Shown here piece after piece: positions 1-7,362 of a stretch of 64,000 bases of DNA (position 1 is the stretch's first letter; each line of letters begins with the position of its first letter). This stretch comes from an uncultured Duncaniella sp. (GTDB taxonomy: Bacteria; Bacteroidota; Bacteroidia; Bacteroidales; Muribaculaceae), in assembly GCF_910578445.1 (NCBI RefSeq), contig NZ_CAJTQC010000005.1, forward strand, positions 63,642 to 127,641, in the 5' to 3' direction. A program made the position numbers and the translations under genes. The notes beneath the pieces are model-generated. The model was given only the letters and a program-made list of their open reading frames with translations, had not been told where the DNA came from and ran no database searches.

Positions 1-1618
1 CCGAGCCGGGTTGATTCGAGAGCGTGTAGATACCTCCGGCATCATAGAGCTGTGCGGCAAAATGGTGCACATGGTTGCCGGTGATGCGGTTGTTTGACAT
101 GCCGCTTTCAAGCGGAGTCCACCCCCACCCCACGCAGATGCCTGAATAATTCAGATGGGAGACTTCGTTGTCGGCTATCGTGACATCCCTCACATAGCCA
201 GCGCCAATACCGACACATCCCCAGTCCTCATTGGTAGCGTCGCGGACAATGTTGGATTTCACATTGATGTTGCGACATATATCACCGGCCACGGCAGGGA
301 TATAGGGGACATGGGTCTCGAATCCTCCATCGGGGAAAGCGCCCATCTGCAAGGCTGTGCCACCTATATCCTCAAACAAGCAGCCGGAAACCTCCGAATC
401 ACTGACTGCGGTCACATAGTCAAGTCCCGTAGCACCGAGATGACGGAATGAACAGTCCTTGAAATCTATATTGCTCGCATGGCTTACTGTGATTGCAGCC
501 TCCGGGCGCGCTATCCAAGCCTGATTCTCAAGTTCGGCCTTTTCAGGCAGACCGGGTATATGGAGCTTATAGGCATCGAGCAGCCGGAAACCGCCCTGCA
601 ATGTCACGTGGCCTTCGACCGACGGGCGCAGCCATGCAGCATGCTCGAATCCGACATTCTCAAAACGGATATTGCCGACATTGCGCTCACGGCTTCCTTC
701 GACAGCGACAATTGTCTCAAGCAGTGGAATTGTCACCTCCGAACTGTTCATGTCGCCATCGGACTCCTCGGGATAGTAGTAGATGCGTCCCGAAGGATAG
801 TCCTGATACCATTCTCCGGGTGTGTCGAGCAGCTCAAGCGCATTGGCAAAGAAAAATGATGAATTTCCACGTTCGCCTCCAATCACGGGCTGAGGCCACG
901 GGTGGTCGAATTCCAGACGGCTTTCGGGGTCGTGGAATGAAACAACCGTGTTGCCTTTGCCGTCGGAAACCATATCTTTAACCCTGAGTGTCGCTATGGC
1001 CCAACGCTGATGCACGAACATTTCGAGCTGGCGTGCGGCCGAAAGGTCAATACCGGGAGTGGGGACTGTTATAGTGCGGTCGGAAGTATTGAAATCAACC
1101 ATGCGTTCCATCACTCCGGGCGCGAACTGCGAAGCGCGCTGTGCCTTGCGACCGTTGACATAGAGCTGGCGGGTCTCGACAATGCGGTTGCCAGACAGCG
1201 GAGCTTCAGCCACCCAGATTTTGTCACGCAGATGACCTGCGACACGCGGATCGTCACATCCCTTGGTCCAGCCTTTGACCTCCAGACCTCCGCTAATGAC
1301 CGCCGTCTCTCCTTCAGGCGCACAGATTACGGTGACTGATTCAGGAGTGCCACTGTCCTCGGGACGTAAAAAAAGCGGAGTTCCCTGACGATAGACACCA
1401 CCATCAAGGATTATCCTTATGTCGCCGGCAGCTTCCTTGGCGTTAAGACGTCGCCATTCGCGTGCACGTTTCAACGCTTCGCCTACCGACTTCAACGGTT
1501 CGGCGACCGTCCCGGAAGCAGTATCGTCACCTTTGGATGCCGATACGTAGATATTACCTGCATGTGATACCATCGACGACGCAAGTACTAAAGTTATAAG
1601 TAGATTTAAAAATCTCAT
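1..1618 (-). CDS. Secreted right-handed beta-helix protein, glycosidase-like (partial)
   Basis: This frame is open from an ATG at 1618 leftwards to the window edge, giving 539 residues without a stop; the C-terminus lies outside. It starts with a signal peptide (MRFLNLLITLVLASSMVSHA). Next comes the NIYVSASKGDD...GT...P..S..EAL opening typical of secreted pectate-lyase-fold proteins that carry a right-handed parallel beta-helix. Later stretches rich in N, G and V (for example DCSFRHLGATGLDY and NNRITGNHVHHF) look like beta-helix coils. The architecture resembles GH141-type enzymes, a family that includes alpha-L-fucosidases, and the nearby fucose genes fit that. Family and substrate remain inference without the C-terminal half. 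It is divergent from the methyltransferase-like gene at 1778. Confidence 0.8.
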   Translation of the reverse strand, partial: MRFLNLLITLVLASSMVSHAGNIYVSASKGDDTASGTVAEPLKSVGEALKRAREWRRLNAKEAAGDIRIILDGGVYRQGTPLFLRPEDSGTPESVTVICAPEGETAVISGGLEVKGWTKGCDDPRVAGHLRDKIWVAEAPLSGNRIVETRQLYVNGRKAQRASQFAPGVMERMVDFNTSDRTITVPTPGIDLSAARQLEMFVHQRWAIATLRVKDMVSDGKGNTVVSFHDPESRLEFDHPWPQPVIGGERGNSSFFFANALELLDTPGEWYQDYPSGRIYYYPEESDGDMNSSEVTIPLLETIVAVEGSRERNVGNIRFENVGFEHAAWLRPSVEGHVTLQGGFRLLDAYKLHIPGLPEKAELENQAWIARPEAAITVSHASNIDFKDCSFRHLGATGLDYVTAVSDSEVSGCLFEDIGGTALQMGAFPDGGFETHVPYIPAVAGDICRNINVKSNIVRDATNEDWGCVGIGAGYVRDVTIADNEVSHLNYSGICVGWGWTPLESGMSNNRITGNHVHHFAAQLYDAGGIYTLSNQPGS

Positions 1619-1662
1619 GGTATTTTGTTTAGCCCTAAACTATATTCTTACATAATGTATGA

Positions 1663-1670
1663 CAAAAGTA
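1663..1670 (-). promoter_or_regulatory. Candidate -7 element for the beta-helix gene
   Basis: Read on the minus strand this is TACTTTTG, matching the Bacteroidota -7 consensus TAnnTTTG, 45 bases before the start codon at 1618. No clear -33 TTTG is visible at the usual spacing, so this is a moderate call. Confidence 0.4.
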
Positions 1671-1723
1671 CAAATTCTCAATGAATTTGAAAAATATTTA
1701 TAGAGAATTCAGCTGAAAAGAAG

Positions 1724-1731
1724 TATATTTG
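1724..1731 (+). promoter_or_regulatory. Candidate -7 element for the methyltransferase operon
   Basis: TATATTTG matches TAnnTTTG and lies 46 bases before the ATG at 1778. The -33 element is not obvious. Confidence 0.45.
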
Positions 1732-1777
1732 CAACCGGAAATCAAAAACATGTGACTACAACATATTGTAACAAACC

Positions 1778-2791
1778 ATGAAAATTAATATGACCCGCTG
1801 GATGCAGGACATTATCGAGCGTAAAGATGTGGCTGCGATACCTGTCATGACTCATCCGGGAATTGAAATAATAGGTGAAACCGTCCTCCGGGCCGTGAGC
1901 GACGGAAATGTACACCACAAAGCGATAGAGGCGCTGGCTAAGAAATATCCCACGGCAGCCGCTACCGTCATAATGGATCTTACGGTCGAGGCCGAGGCTT
2001 TCGGCGCTGAAATCTCGTTTCCTGAGAATGAAGTCCCGGCTGTCATAGGCCACATGCTCAACTCGCCTGAGGATATTGAACGACTTAAAGTCCCGTCGCT
2101 CCGCGCCGGGCGAGTGCCTGAATACATCAAAGCCAACCTTCTAGCTGCACGCACGATAACCGACCGCCCTGTGCTTGCCGGATGTATCGGACCTTTCTCT
2201 CTCGCCGGACGACTCTACGACATGTCGGAAATCATGATTCTCATCTATCAGAATCCCGAAGCCGCACATTCGCTCCTCTCGAAATGTACGGAATACATAC
2301 TCCGTTACTGCAAGGCTCTGAAGGAAACAGGTGTCAACGGTGTCGTGATGGCCGAACCGGCTGCAGGACTCATGTCGGACGAAGACTGCACGCGCTTTTC
2401 GTCGGACTATGTAAGACAGATAGTCGATCAGGTGCAGGACGATTATTTCACAGTCATACTCCACAACTGCGGAAACACCGGCCACTGCACCAAGGCAATG
2501 GCTGCCACCGGCTCGGGAGCATATCATTTCGGTAACAAATGCGACATGGCCGAAGTGATCCGCGAGATTCCTCCCACGGCCCTCGCAATGGGCAACCTCG
2601 ACCCGGTTTCGGCATTCAAGGAAGCCACTCCGGATGAGATGCGCGCGGCAACAGCCGAATTGCTCGGACGCATGAGCGACTATCCAAACTTCGTCCTGTC
2701 GAGCGGTTGCGACACTCCTCCCCACACTCCGTTCGCAAACATCGACGCGTTTTTCGAAGCGCTTGACGCATATAATAACAAAAACTCATAA
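1778..2791 (+). CDS. Uroporphyrinogen decarboxylase-family corrinoid methyltransferase (MtaA/MtbA-like)
   Basis: A 337-residue protein of the UROD/MtaA superfamily. The probable zinc-thiolate site is H229-x-C231 (HNCGNTG) with C311 (SSGCDTPPHTP). This is the H-x-C...C pattern of MtaA/MtbA methylcobamide:thiol methyltransferases, whereas haem-pathway HemE lacks it. NLDP (273-276) and AEPAAGLMS (192-200) also fit. Such enzymes move a methyl group between a corrinoid protein and a thiol or other acceptor; related members act as the substrate-side methyltransferase in O-demethylation. The next gene, 28 bases downstream, resembles a corrinoid reactivation protein. No corrinoid-binding (MtaC-like) protein is present in the window, so the partner and substrate are unknown. 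Confidence 0.85.
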   Translation: MKINMTRWMQDIIERKDVAAIPVMTHPGIEIIGETVLRAVSDGNVHHKAIEALAKKYPTAAATVIMDLTVEAEAFGAEISFPENEVPAVIGHMLNSPEDIERLKVPSLRAGRVPEYIKANLLAARTITDRPVLAGCIGPFSLAGRLYDMSEIMILIYQNPEAAHSLLSKCTEYILRYCKALKETGVNGVVMAEPAAGLMSDEDCTRFSSDYVRQIVDQVQDDYFTVILHNCGNTGHCTKAMAATGSGAYHFGNKCDMAEVIREIPPTALAMGNLDPVSAFKEATPDEMRAATAELLGRMSDYPNFVLSSGCDTPPHTPFANIDAFFEALDAYNNKNS

Positions 2792-2819
2792 AGCGAAAAA
2801 ACATAATCAGAACCGTCCA

Positions 2820-3512
2820 ATGATCAAACGCGAGCTAAGTTTCAACGACCTTGCCATCGAACCGTCTGAAATCTATGAGCAGATGGGCTATGGCACGGCT
2901 GAACCGGACGCTATGACCGTCGGCGAAACCGACGAGATGATTGCACGCGTAGCAGGATTCGTTCGTCCCGGATTCTGTTTTTTTGTCACGGACGGCCAAC
3001 TTGACAACGACCACAGCACCCTTACCGTAATGGGAAGGGAATTCTCCATCGGACGCATTATCAGCCGGCAGTTGCGCGGATCGTCACGCTACACATTCTT
3101 CATAGCCACAGCCGGAATGGAGTTCGAAGAGTTCCAGCACGCTCTTATGGCCGACGGCGACATGGTGAAGGTGTTCATTGCCGACGCGATAGGCAGTGTA
3201 ATCGCCGAAAAAGCAGCCGACCGCATGGAAGAGGAACTTCAACGCCTCCTTGACCCGTCGGGATGGCGACACACCAACCGTTTCAGTCCCGGCTACTGCG
3301 GCTGGCACGTCAGCGGACAGCAGGAACTGTTCAGGCTCTTTCCCGATGAGAAACCATGTGGTGTGACGCTATCTTCATCAAGCCTGATGACCCCAATAAA
3401 ATCTGTCAGCGGAGTCATCGGTCTTGGGGAAAACGTCAGGAAGCTGGAATACTCATGCGGACTGTGCGACTTCAAACAGTGCTACAAACGCAAAATTCCG
3501 TCGCATAAATAA
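2820..3512 (+). CDS. Stand-alone methionine synthase (MetH) activation-domain-like protein
   Basis: A 230-residue protein. Its C-terminal half carries RFSPGYCGW (154-162) followed by Q168, GVTLSSSSLMTPIKSVSG (181-198) and IGLG, the signature of the B12-dependent methionine synthase activation domain that binds SAM during reductive remethylation of cob(II)alamin. The tail has a CxxCxxxxC cluster (C213, C216, C221), common in stand-alone versions. The N-terminal half is less conserved. I chose the ATG at 2820 because the in-frame ATG at 2763 lies inside the upstream gene. Gene pairing suggests it maintains the corrinoid cofactor used with the adjacent methyltransferase; this is inference. Confidence 0.8.
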   Translation: MIKRELSFNDLAIEPSEIYEQMGYGTAEPDAMTVGETDEMIARVAGFVRPGFCFFVTDGQLDNDHSTLTVMGREFSIGRIISRQLRGSSRYTFFIATAGMEFEEFQHALMADGDMVKVFIADAIGSVIAEKAADRMEEELQRLLDPSGWRHTNRFSPGYCGWHVSGQQELFRLFPDEKPCGVTLSSSSLMTPIKSVSGVIGLGENVRKLEYSCGLCDFKQCYKRKIPSHK

Positions 3513-3534
3513 AGGCGTTGTCAGTTTTTTTATG

Positions 3535-3542
3535 TAGATTTG
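3535..3542 (+). promoter_or_regulatory. Candidate -7 element upstream of fucI
   Basis: TAGATTTG matches TAnnTTTG and lies 66 bases before the fucI ATG at 3609. It overlaps an in-frame ATG at 3540, which argues that translation begins at 3609 instead. A TTG at 3518-3520 is closer than the usual -33 spacing, so the gene may also be read from upstream. Confidence 0.4.
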
Positions 3543-3608
3543 CACACCATACACAATATCCGTAAAGATAATAAGTCAACAAAAACCAAGAAATATAATT
3601 TCAGTATC

Positions 3609-5387
3609 ATGAACACTTATCCTAAAATCGGTATCCGTCCCACCATTGACGCTCGTCAGGGAGGTATCCGCGAAAGTCTTGAAGACAAAACAATGAATCT
3701 GGCCAAAGCAGTGGCCGACCTTATATCCGCCAACCTCCGTTACCCCGACGGTTCGCCGGTAGAATGCGTAATCTCCGACACAACCATAGGTCGTGTGTCA
3801 GAAGCGGCTGCATGTGCGGAAAAGTTCGAACGCGAAGGCGTAGGCGCAACCATCTCAGTGACATCATGCTGGTGTTACGGCTCTGAGACAATGGACATGC
3901 ACCCTCACTGGCCGAAGGCCGTATGGGGATTCAACGGCACAGAGCGCCCCGGAGCTGTGTATCTCGCAGCCGTGCTCGCCGCACACGCCCAGAAGGGACT
4001 TCCCGCATTCGGCATCTACGGACATGACGTGCAGGACCTCGACGACAACTCAATCCCTGCCGACGTAGCTGAAAAACTCCTCCGCTTCACCCGCGCAGCC
4101 CTCGCCGTAGCCCTCATGAGAGGCAAGTCATATCTTTCGGTAGGTTCTGTCTCAATGGGTATCGCCGGTTCAATCGTAAATCCTGATTTCCTTCAGGAAT
4201 ACCTCGGAATCCGCGCCGAACAGGTCGACATGACCGAAGTCGCACGCCGCATCACCCTCGGCATCTATGACCACGAGGAATATGAGAAGGCAATGGCATG
4301 GACCGAAAAATACTGCAAGCCACGCGAAGGCGAGGATTTCAAGAATCGTCCTGAAAAGAAAAAGACCCGTGAGGAAAAAGATGCCGACTGGGAATTCGTG
4401 GTGAAGATGACCCTCATCATACGCGACCTCATGCAAGGCAATCCCAAGCTCCGCGAAATGGGCTTCCTCGAAGAAGCCCTCGGCCACAATGCAATCGCCG
4501 GAGGTTTTCAGGGACAGCGCCAGTGGACCGACTTCTATCCCAACGGTGATTTCTCCGAAGCGCTCCTCAACACATCGTTTGACTGGAACGGTATCCGCGA
4601 GGCATTTGTATTCGCAACCGAAAACGACTGCTGCAACGGCATCGCAATGCTTTTCGGCCACCTTCTGACTAACCGCGCACAGTTCTTCAGCGATGTCCGC
4701 ACATACTGGAGCCCCGAAGCAGTGAAGCGTGTGACCGGCAAGGAACTTACAGGCCGTGCCGCCGACGGTATGATCCACCTCATCAACTCCGGTGCTACCA
4801 CCCTCGACGGAACAGGACAGGGAGCTGACGCTGAAGGCAACCCTGTGATGAAACAGCCATGGGAAATGACCGACAGCGATGTTGAAAAATGTCTCGGCGC
4901 TACCACATGGTATCCCGCTGACCGCGACTACTTCCGTGGCGGCGGCTTCTCGTCAAACTTCCTCACAAAAGGCGGCATGCCCGTGACCATGATGCGACTC
5001 AACCTCGTCAAAGGCCTCGGCCCGGTGCTCCAGATTGCAGAAGGATGGACAGCTGACGTAGACCCCGAAATCATGAAGGTGCTCGACATGCGCACTGACC
5101 CGACATGGCCCACAACTTGGTTCGTGCCCCGTCTCTGCCCCGACCGCGACGCATTCAAGGATGTCTACTCAGTGATGAACAACTGGGGAGCAAACCACGG
5201 CGCAATCTCCTACGGCCACATCGGTGCTGACCTCATCACACTCGCTTCAATCCTCCGCATCCCCGTCTGCATGCACAACGTAGAGGACGATAAGATTTTC
5301 CGTCCCGCTGCATGGAATGCGTTCGGAATGGACAAGGAAGGAGCCGACTACCGCGCATGTGCAACCTACGGTCCTATCTATAAGTAA
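3609..5387 (+). CDS. fucI: L-fucose isomerase
   Basis: A 592-residue enzyme matching the E. coli FucI length (591). It interconverts L-fucose and L-fuculose in the cytoplasm with Mn2+. Long stretches are nearly identical to FucI, including GGFQGQR, TEND with E338, FSDVRTYW with D362, and NWGANHG with H530; these correspond to the E. coli metal and catalytic residues E337, D361 and H528. The end, YRACATYGPIYK, is also typical. The start at 3609 (MNTYPKIGIRPT) is preferred over the in-frame ATG at 3540, which adds 23 low-complexity residues and falls on a promoter-like element. It heads a set with a mutarotase and a fucose permease. No fucK or fucA is present in the window. Confidence 0.97.
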   Translation: MNTYPKIGIRPTIDARQGGIRESLEDKTMNLAKAVADLISANLRYPDGSPVECVISDTTIGRVSEAAACAEKFEREGVGATISVTSCWCYGSETMDMHPHWPKAVWGFNGTERPGAVYLAAVLAAHAQKGLPAFGIYGHDVQDLDDNSIPADVAEKLLRFTRAALAVALMRGKSYLSVGSVSMGIAGSIVNPDFLQEYLGIRAEQVDMTEVARRITLGIYDHEEYEKAMAWTEKYCKPREGEDFKNRPEKKKTREEKDADWEFVVKMTLIIRDLMQGNPKLREMGFLEEALGHNAIAGGFQGQRQWTDFYPNGDFSEALLNTSFDWNGIREAFVFATENDCCNGIAMLFGHLLTNRAQFFSDVRTYWSPEAVKRVTGKELTGRAADGMIHLINSGATTLDGTGQGADAEGNPVMKQPWEMTDSDVEKCLGATTWYPADRDYFRGGGFSSNFLTKGGMPVTMMRLNLVKGLGPVLQIAEGWTADVDPEIMKVLDMRTDPTWPTTWFVPRLCPDRDAFKDVYSVMNNWGANHGAISYGHIGADLITLASILRIPVCMHNVEDDKIFRPAAWNAFGMDKEGADYRACATYGPIYK

Positions 5388-5405
5388 TTAACGTTTCGTC
5401 ATAGA

Positions 5406-5456
5406 AAGGGATTTTGCAGTAGCATGTCACTCGGATGACACTCTGCAAAATCCCTT
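5406..5456 (+). terminator. Hairpin between fucI and the mutarotase gene
   Basis: A 14-bp perfect stem pairs AAGGGATTTTGCAG (5406-5419) with CTGCAAAATCCCTT (5443-5456), with a 23-nt loop that can pair further. The downstream sequence is CTTACTAAAAAC, not a strong U-tract. It may act as a leaky terminator or an RNA stabiliser setting fucI expression above the genes that follow. Confidence 0.5.
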
Positions 5457-5480
5457 CTTACTAAAAACATATTTCTCCCT

Positions 5481-5870
5481 ATGGAAAACAAAGAAACCGG
5501 CTATCTCATGAGGGAATATAAAGTCCCGGTCAGAAGATATTGCCGCACACTTGACCTCAAAGATGACCCTGAACTTATCAAAGAATACCGCAAACGGCAT
5601 GCCGAAGAGAATTTCTGGCCCGAAATCCTTGCCGGAATAAAGGAAGTCGGAATTCTCGAGATGGACATCTATCTCCGCGGGACGCGCCTGATGATGATTC
5701 TCGAAGCTCCGGCCGACCTCGACCTCGAAGCCGCGATGACACGCCTCGCAACCCTCCCGCGCCAGCAGGAATGGGAAGACTACATGTCGATTTTTCAGGT
5801 AGCAGCCCCCGGAGCGTCGTCAGCCGAAAAATGGCAGCCGATGGAACGGGTGTTTCATCTCTATGACTGA
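5481..5870 (+). CDS. L-rhamnose mutarotase-family (RhaM/DUF718) sugar mutarotase
   Basis: A 129-residue cytoplasmic protein of the RhaM family. It has the EYRKRHAEENFWPEI block (with the conserved His), the MDIYLRGTRLMMILE strand, and a C-terminal QPMERVFHLYD like the VFYL end of RhaM. These enzymes interconvert the alpha and beta anomers of a 6-deoxysugar. The position between fucI and fucP points to L-fucose as the substrate, although the fold family was named for rhamnose; this is not the FucU family. The gene starts 93 bases after fucI, across the hairpin at 5406-5456. Confidence 0.85.
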   Translation: MENKETGYLMREYKVPVRRYCRTLDLKDDPELIKEYRKRHAEENFWPEILAGIKEVGILEMDIYLRGTRLMMILEAPADLDLEAAMTRLATLPRQQEWEDYMSIFQVAAPGASSAEKWQPMERVFHLYD

Positions 5871-5932
5871 ACATCGACTCAAAACAACTGATTTCTTACC
5901 TTAATATCAAAAAAGACCTACTTCAATCACCG

Positions 5933-7234
5933 ATGAAAGAGAATCAATCACTCCTTCGCTTCAATGGCATCAACTATCTCGTGCCGTTCATACTGATCAC
6001 GAGCTGCTTTGCTTTATGGGGATTTGCCAACGACATCACCAACCCCATGGTAAAGGCATTTTCAAAAATATTCCGCATGAGCGTGACCGACGGCACACTC
6101 GTTCAGGTTGCTTTCTACGGAGGATATTTCGCAATGGCATTCCCGGCTGCGATGTTTATCCGTCGCTTTTCCTACAAAGCAGGCGTGCTCACCGGCCTTG
6201 GGCTCTACGCTGTCGGCGCATTCCTCTTCTATCCCGCGATGCTCACCGGAAGCTACTACCCCTTCCTTATAGCCTACTTTATCCTGACATGCGGACTTTC
6301 ATTCCTTGAGACAAGCTGCAACCCCTACATTCTGGCAATGGGTTCGGAAGAGACGGCCACACGGCGTCTCAACATGGCCCAGTCGTTCAACCCCGTCGGC
6401 TCGCTGATGGGCATGTGGGTCGCCATGACATTCATTCAGGCAAAGCTCAACCCGCTTGAGACCGAAGCACGCGCCGCACTGAGCGATGCAGAATTCGAGG
6501 CCATACGCGATGCCGACCTGATGGTGCTCATCACCCCATACCTCATAATCGGCGTTGTCGTGCTGCTGATGTTTGCCGTAATCGCCATGATGCGCATGCC
6601 TCACAACGGCGACGAGTCACACGACATCCGCTTCTTCTCAACCCTCAAGCGCATATTCTCCATCAGCCGCTACCGCGAGGGTGTAATCGCACAGTTCTTC
6701 TATGTCGGCGCGCAGATCATGTGCTGGACGTTCATCATCCAGTATGGCACACGTGTGTTCATGCTCGAAGGCATGGACGAAAAGACCGCAGAAGTGCTGT
6801 CGCAGAAATACAACATCATCGCCATGGTCATCTTCTGCTGCAGCCGTTTTGTCTGCACCTACCTCCTGCGCTACGTCAACGCAGGCAAGCTCCTTGCAGT
6901 CCTCGCCATAGCGGCGGCCATCCTGACAGCAGGTGTCATTCTATTTCAGGACCGCATGGGCATCTACTGCCTCGTCGGCGTGTCGGCATGTATGTCGCTC
7001 ATGTTCCCGACCATCTATGGCATAGCCCTCAACGGCCTCGGTGAAGACGCCAAGTTCGGTGCGGCCGGTCTGATTATGGCCATCCTCGGAGGTTCGGTGC
7101 TTCCGCCGCTTCAGGCAAGCATCATCGACTGCGGGACTATCGGAAACTTCCCGGCGGTCAATCTCTCATTTACTCTACCCCTCATCTGCTTCCTCGTCAT
7201 AATCGTCTACGGTCTCCGCCGCGCCCGCGACTAA
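5933..7234 (+). CDS. fucP: L-fucose:H+ symporter, MFS permease
   Basis: A 433-residue major facilitator with about 12 hydrophobic segments, homologous to E. coli FucP. Recognisable blocks are CFALWGFANDITNPMVKAF, VAFYGGYFAMAFPAA and GLSFLETSCNPYI, where the Glu corresponds to the proton-coupling E135 of FucP. The Asp in FANDI matches the sugar-binding acid of TM1. It imports L-fucose across the inner membrane by proton symport and is the last gene before a strong terminator at 7271. Expected operon: fucI, mutarotase, fucP. Confidence 0.93.
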   Translation: MKENQSLLRFNGINYLVPFILITSCFALWGFANDITNPMVKAFSKIFRMSVTDGTLVQVAFYGGYFAMAFPAAMFIRRFSYKAGVLTGLGLYAVGAFLFYPAMLTGSYYPFLIAYFILTCGLSFLETSCNPYILAMGSEETATRRLNMAQSFNPVGSLMGMWVAMTFIQAKLNPLETEARAALSDAEFEAIRDADLMVLITPYLIIGVVVLLMFAVIAMMRMPHNGDESHDIRFFSTLKRIFSISRYREGVIAQFFYVGAQIMCWTFIIQYGTRVFMLEGMDEKTAEVLSQKYNIIAMVIFCCSRFVCTYLLRYVNAGKLLAVLAIAAAILTAGVILFQDRMGIYCLVGVSACMSLMFPTIYGIALNGLGEDAKFGAAGLIMAILGGSVLPPLQASIIDCGTIGNFPAVNLSFTLPLICFLVIIVYGLRRARD

Positions 7235-7270
7235 GCCCGACACTGCAAATATCGGAATCAGACATAATTT

Positions 7271-7307
7271 ACCCCTGCCACAGCAATCTCGTGGCAGGGG
7301 TATTTTT
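7271..7307 (+). terminator. Rho-independent terminator after fucP
   Basis: A perfect 10-bp stem CCCCTGCCAC (7272-7281) / GTGGCAGGGG (7291-7300) with a 9-nt loop, followed by TATTTTT. It closes the fuc operon and lies before the convergent LRR gene. Confidence 0.9.
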
Positions 7308-7362
7308 CGATTGACGGCCTCCTTTTTATGGAAGACTGTCGAGAATCAGTAGTGTGTCCGTA

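Noticed and set aside
155..1339. Several plus-strand frames at the left edge
   Set aside because: The minus-strand frame is open throughout with a signal peptide and beta-helix repeats; the plus frames overlap each other and show no motifs.
1778..2791. Haem-pathway uroporphyrinogen decarboxylase (hemE)
   Set aside because: The H-x-C and SSGC motifs and the neighbouring B12 activation protein fit the corrinoid methyltransferase branch instead.
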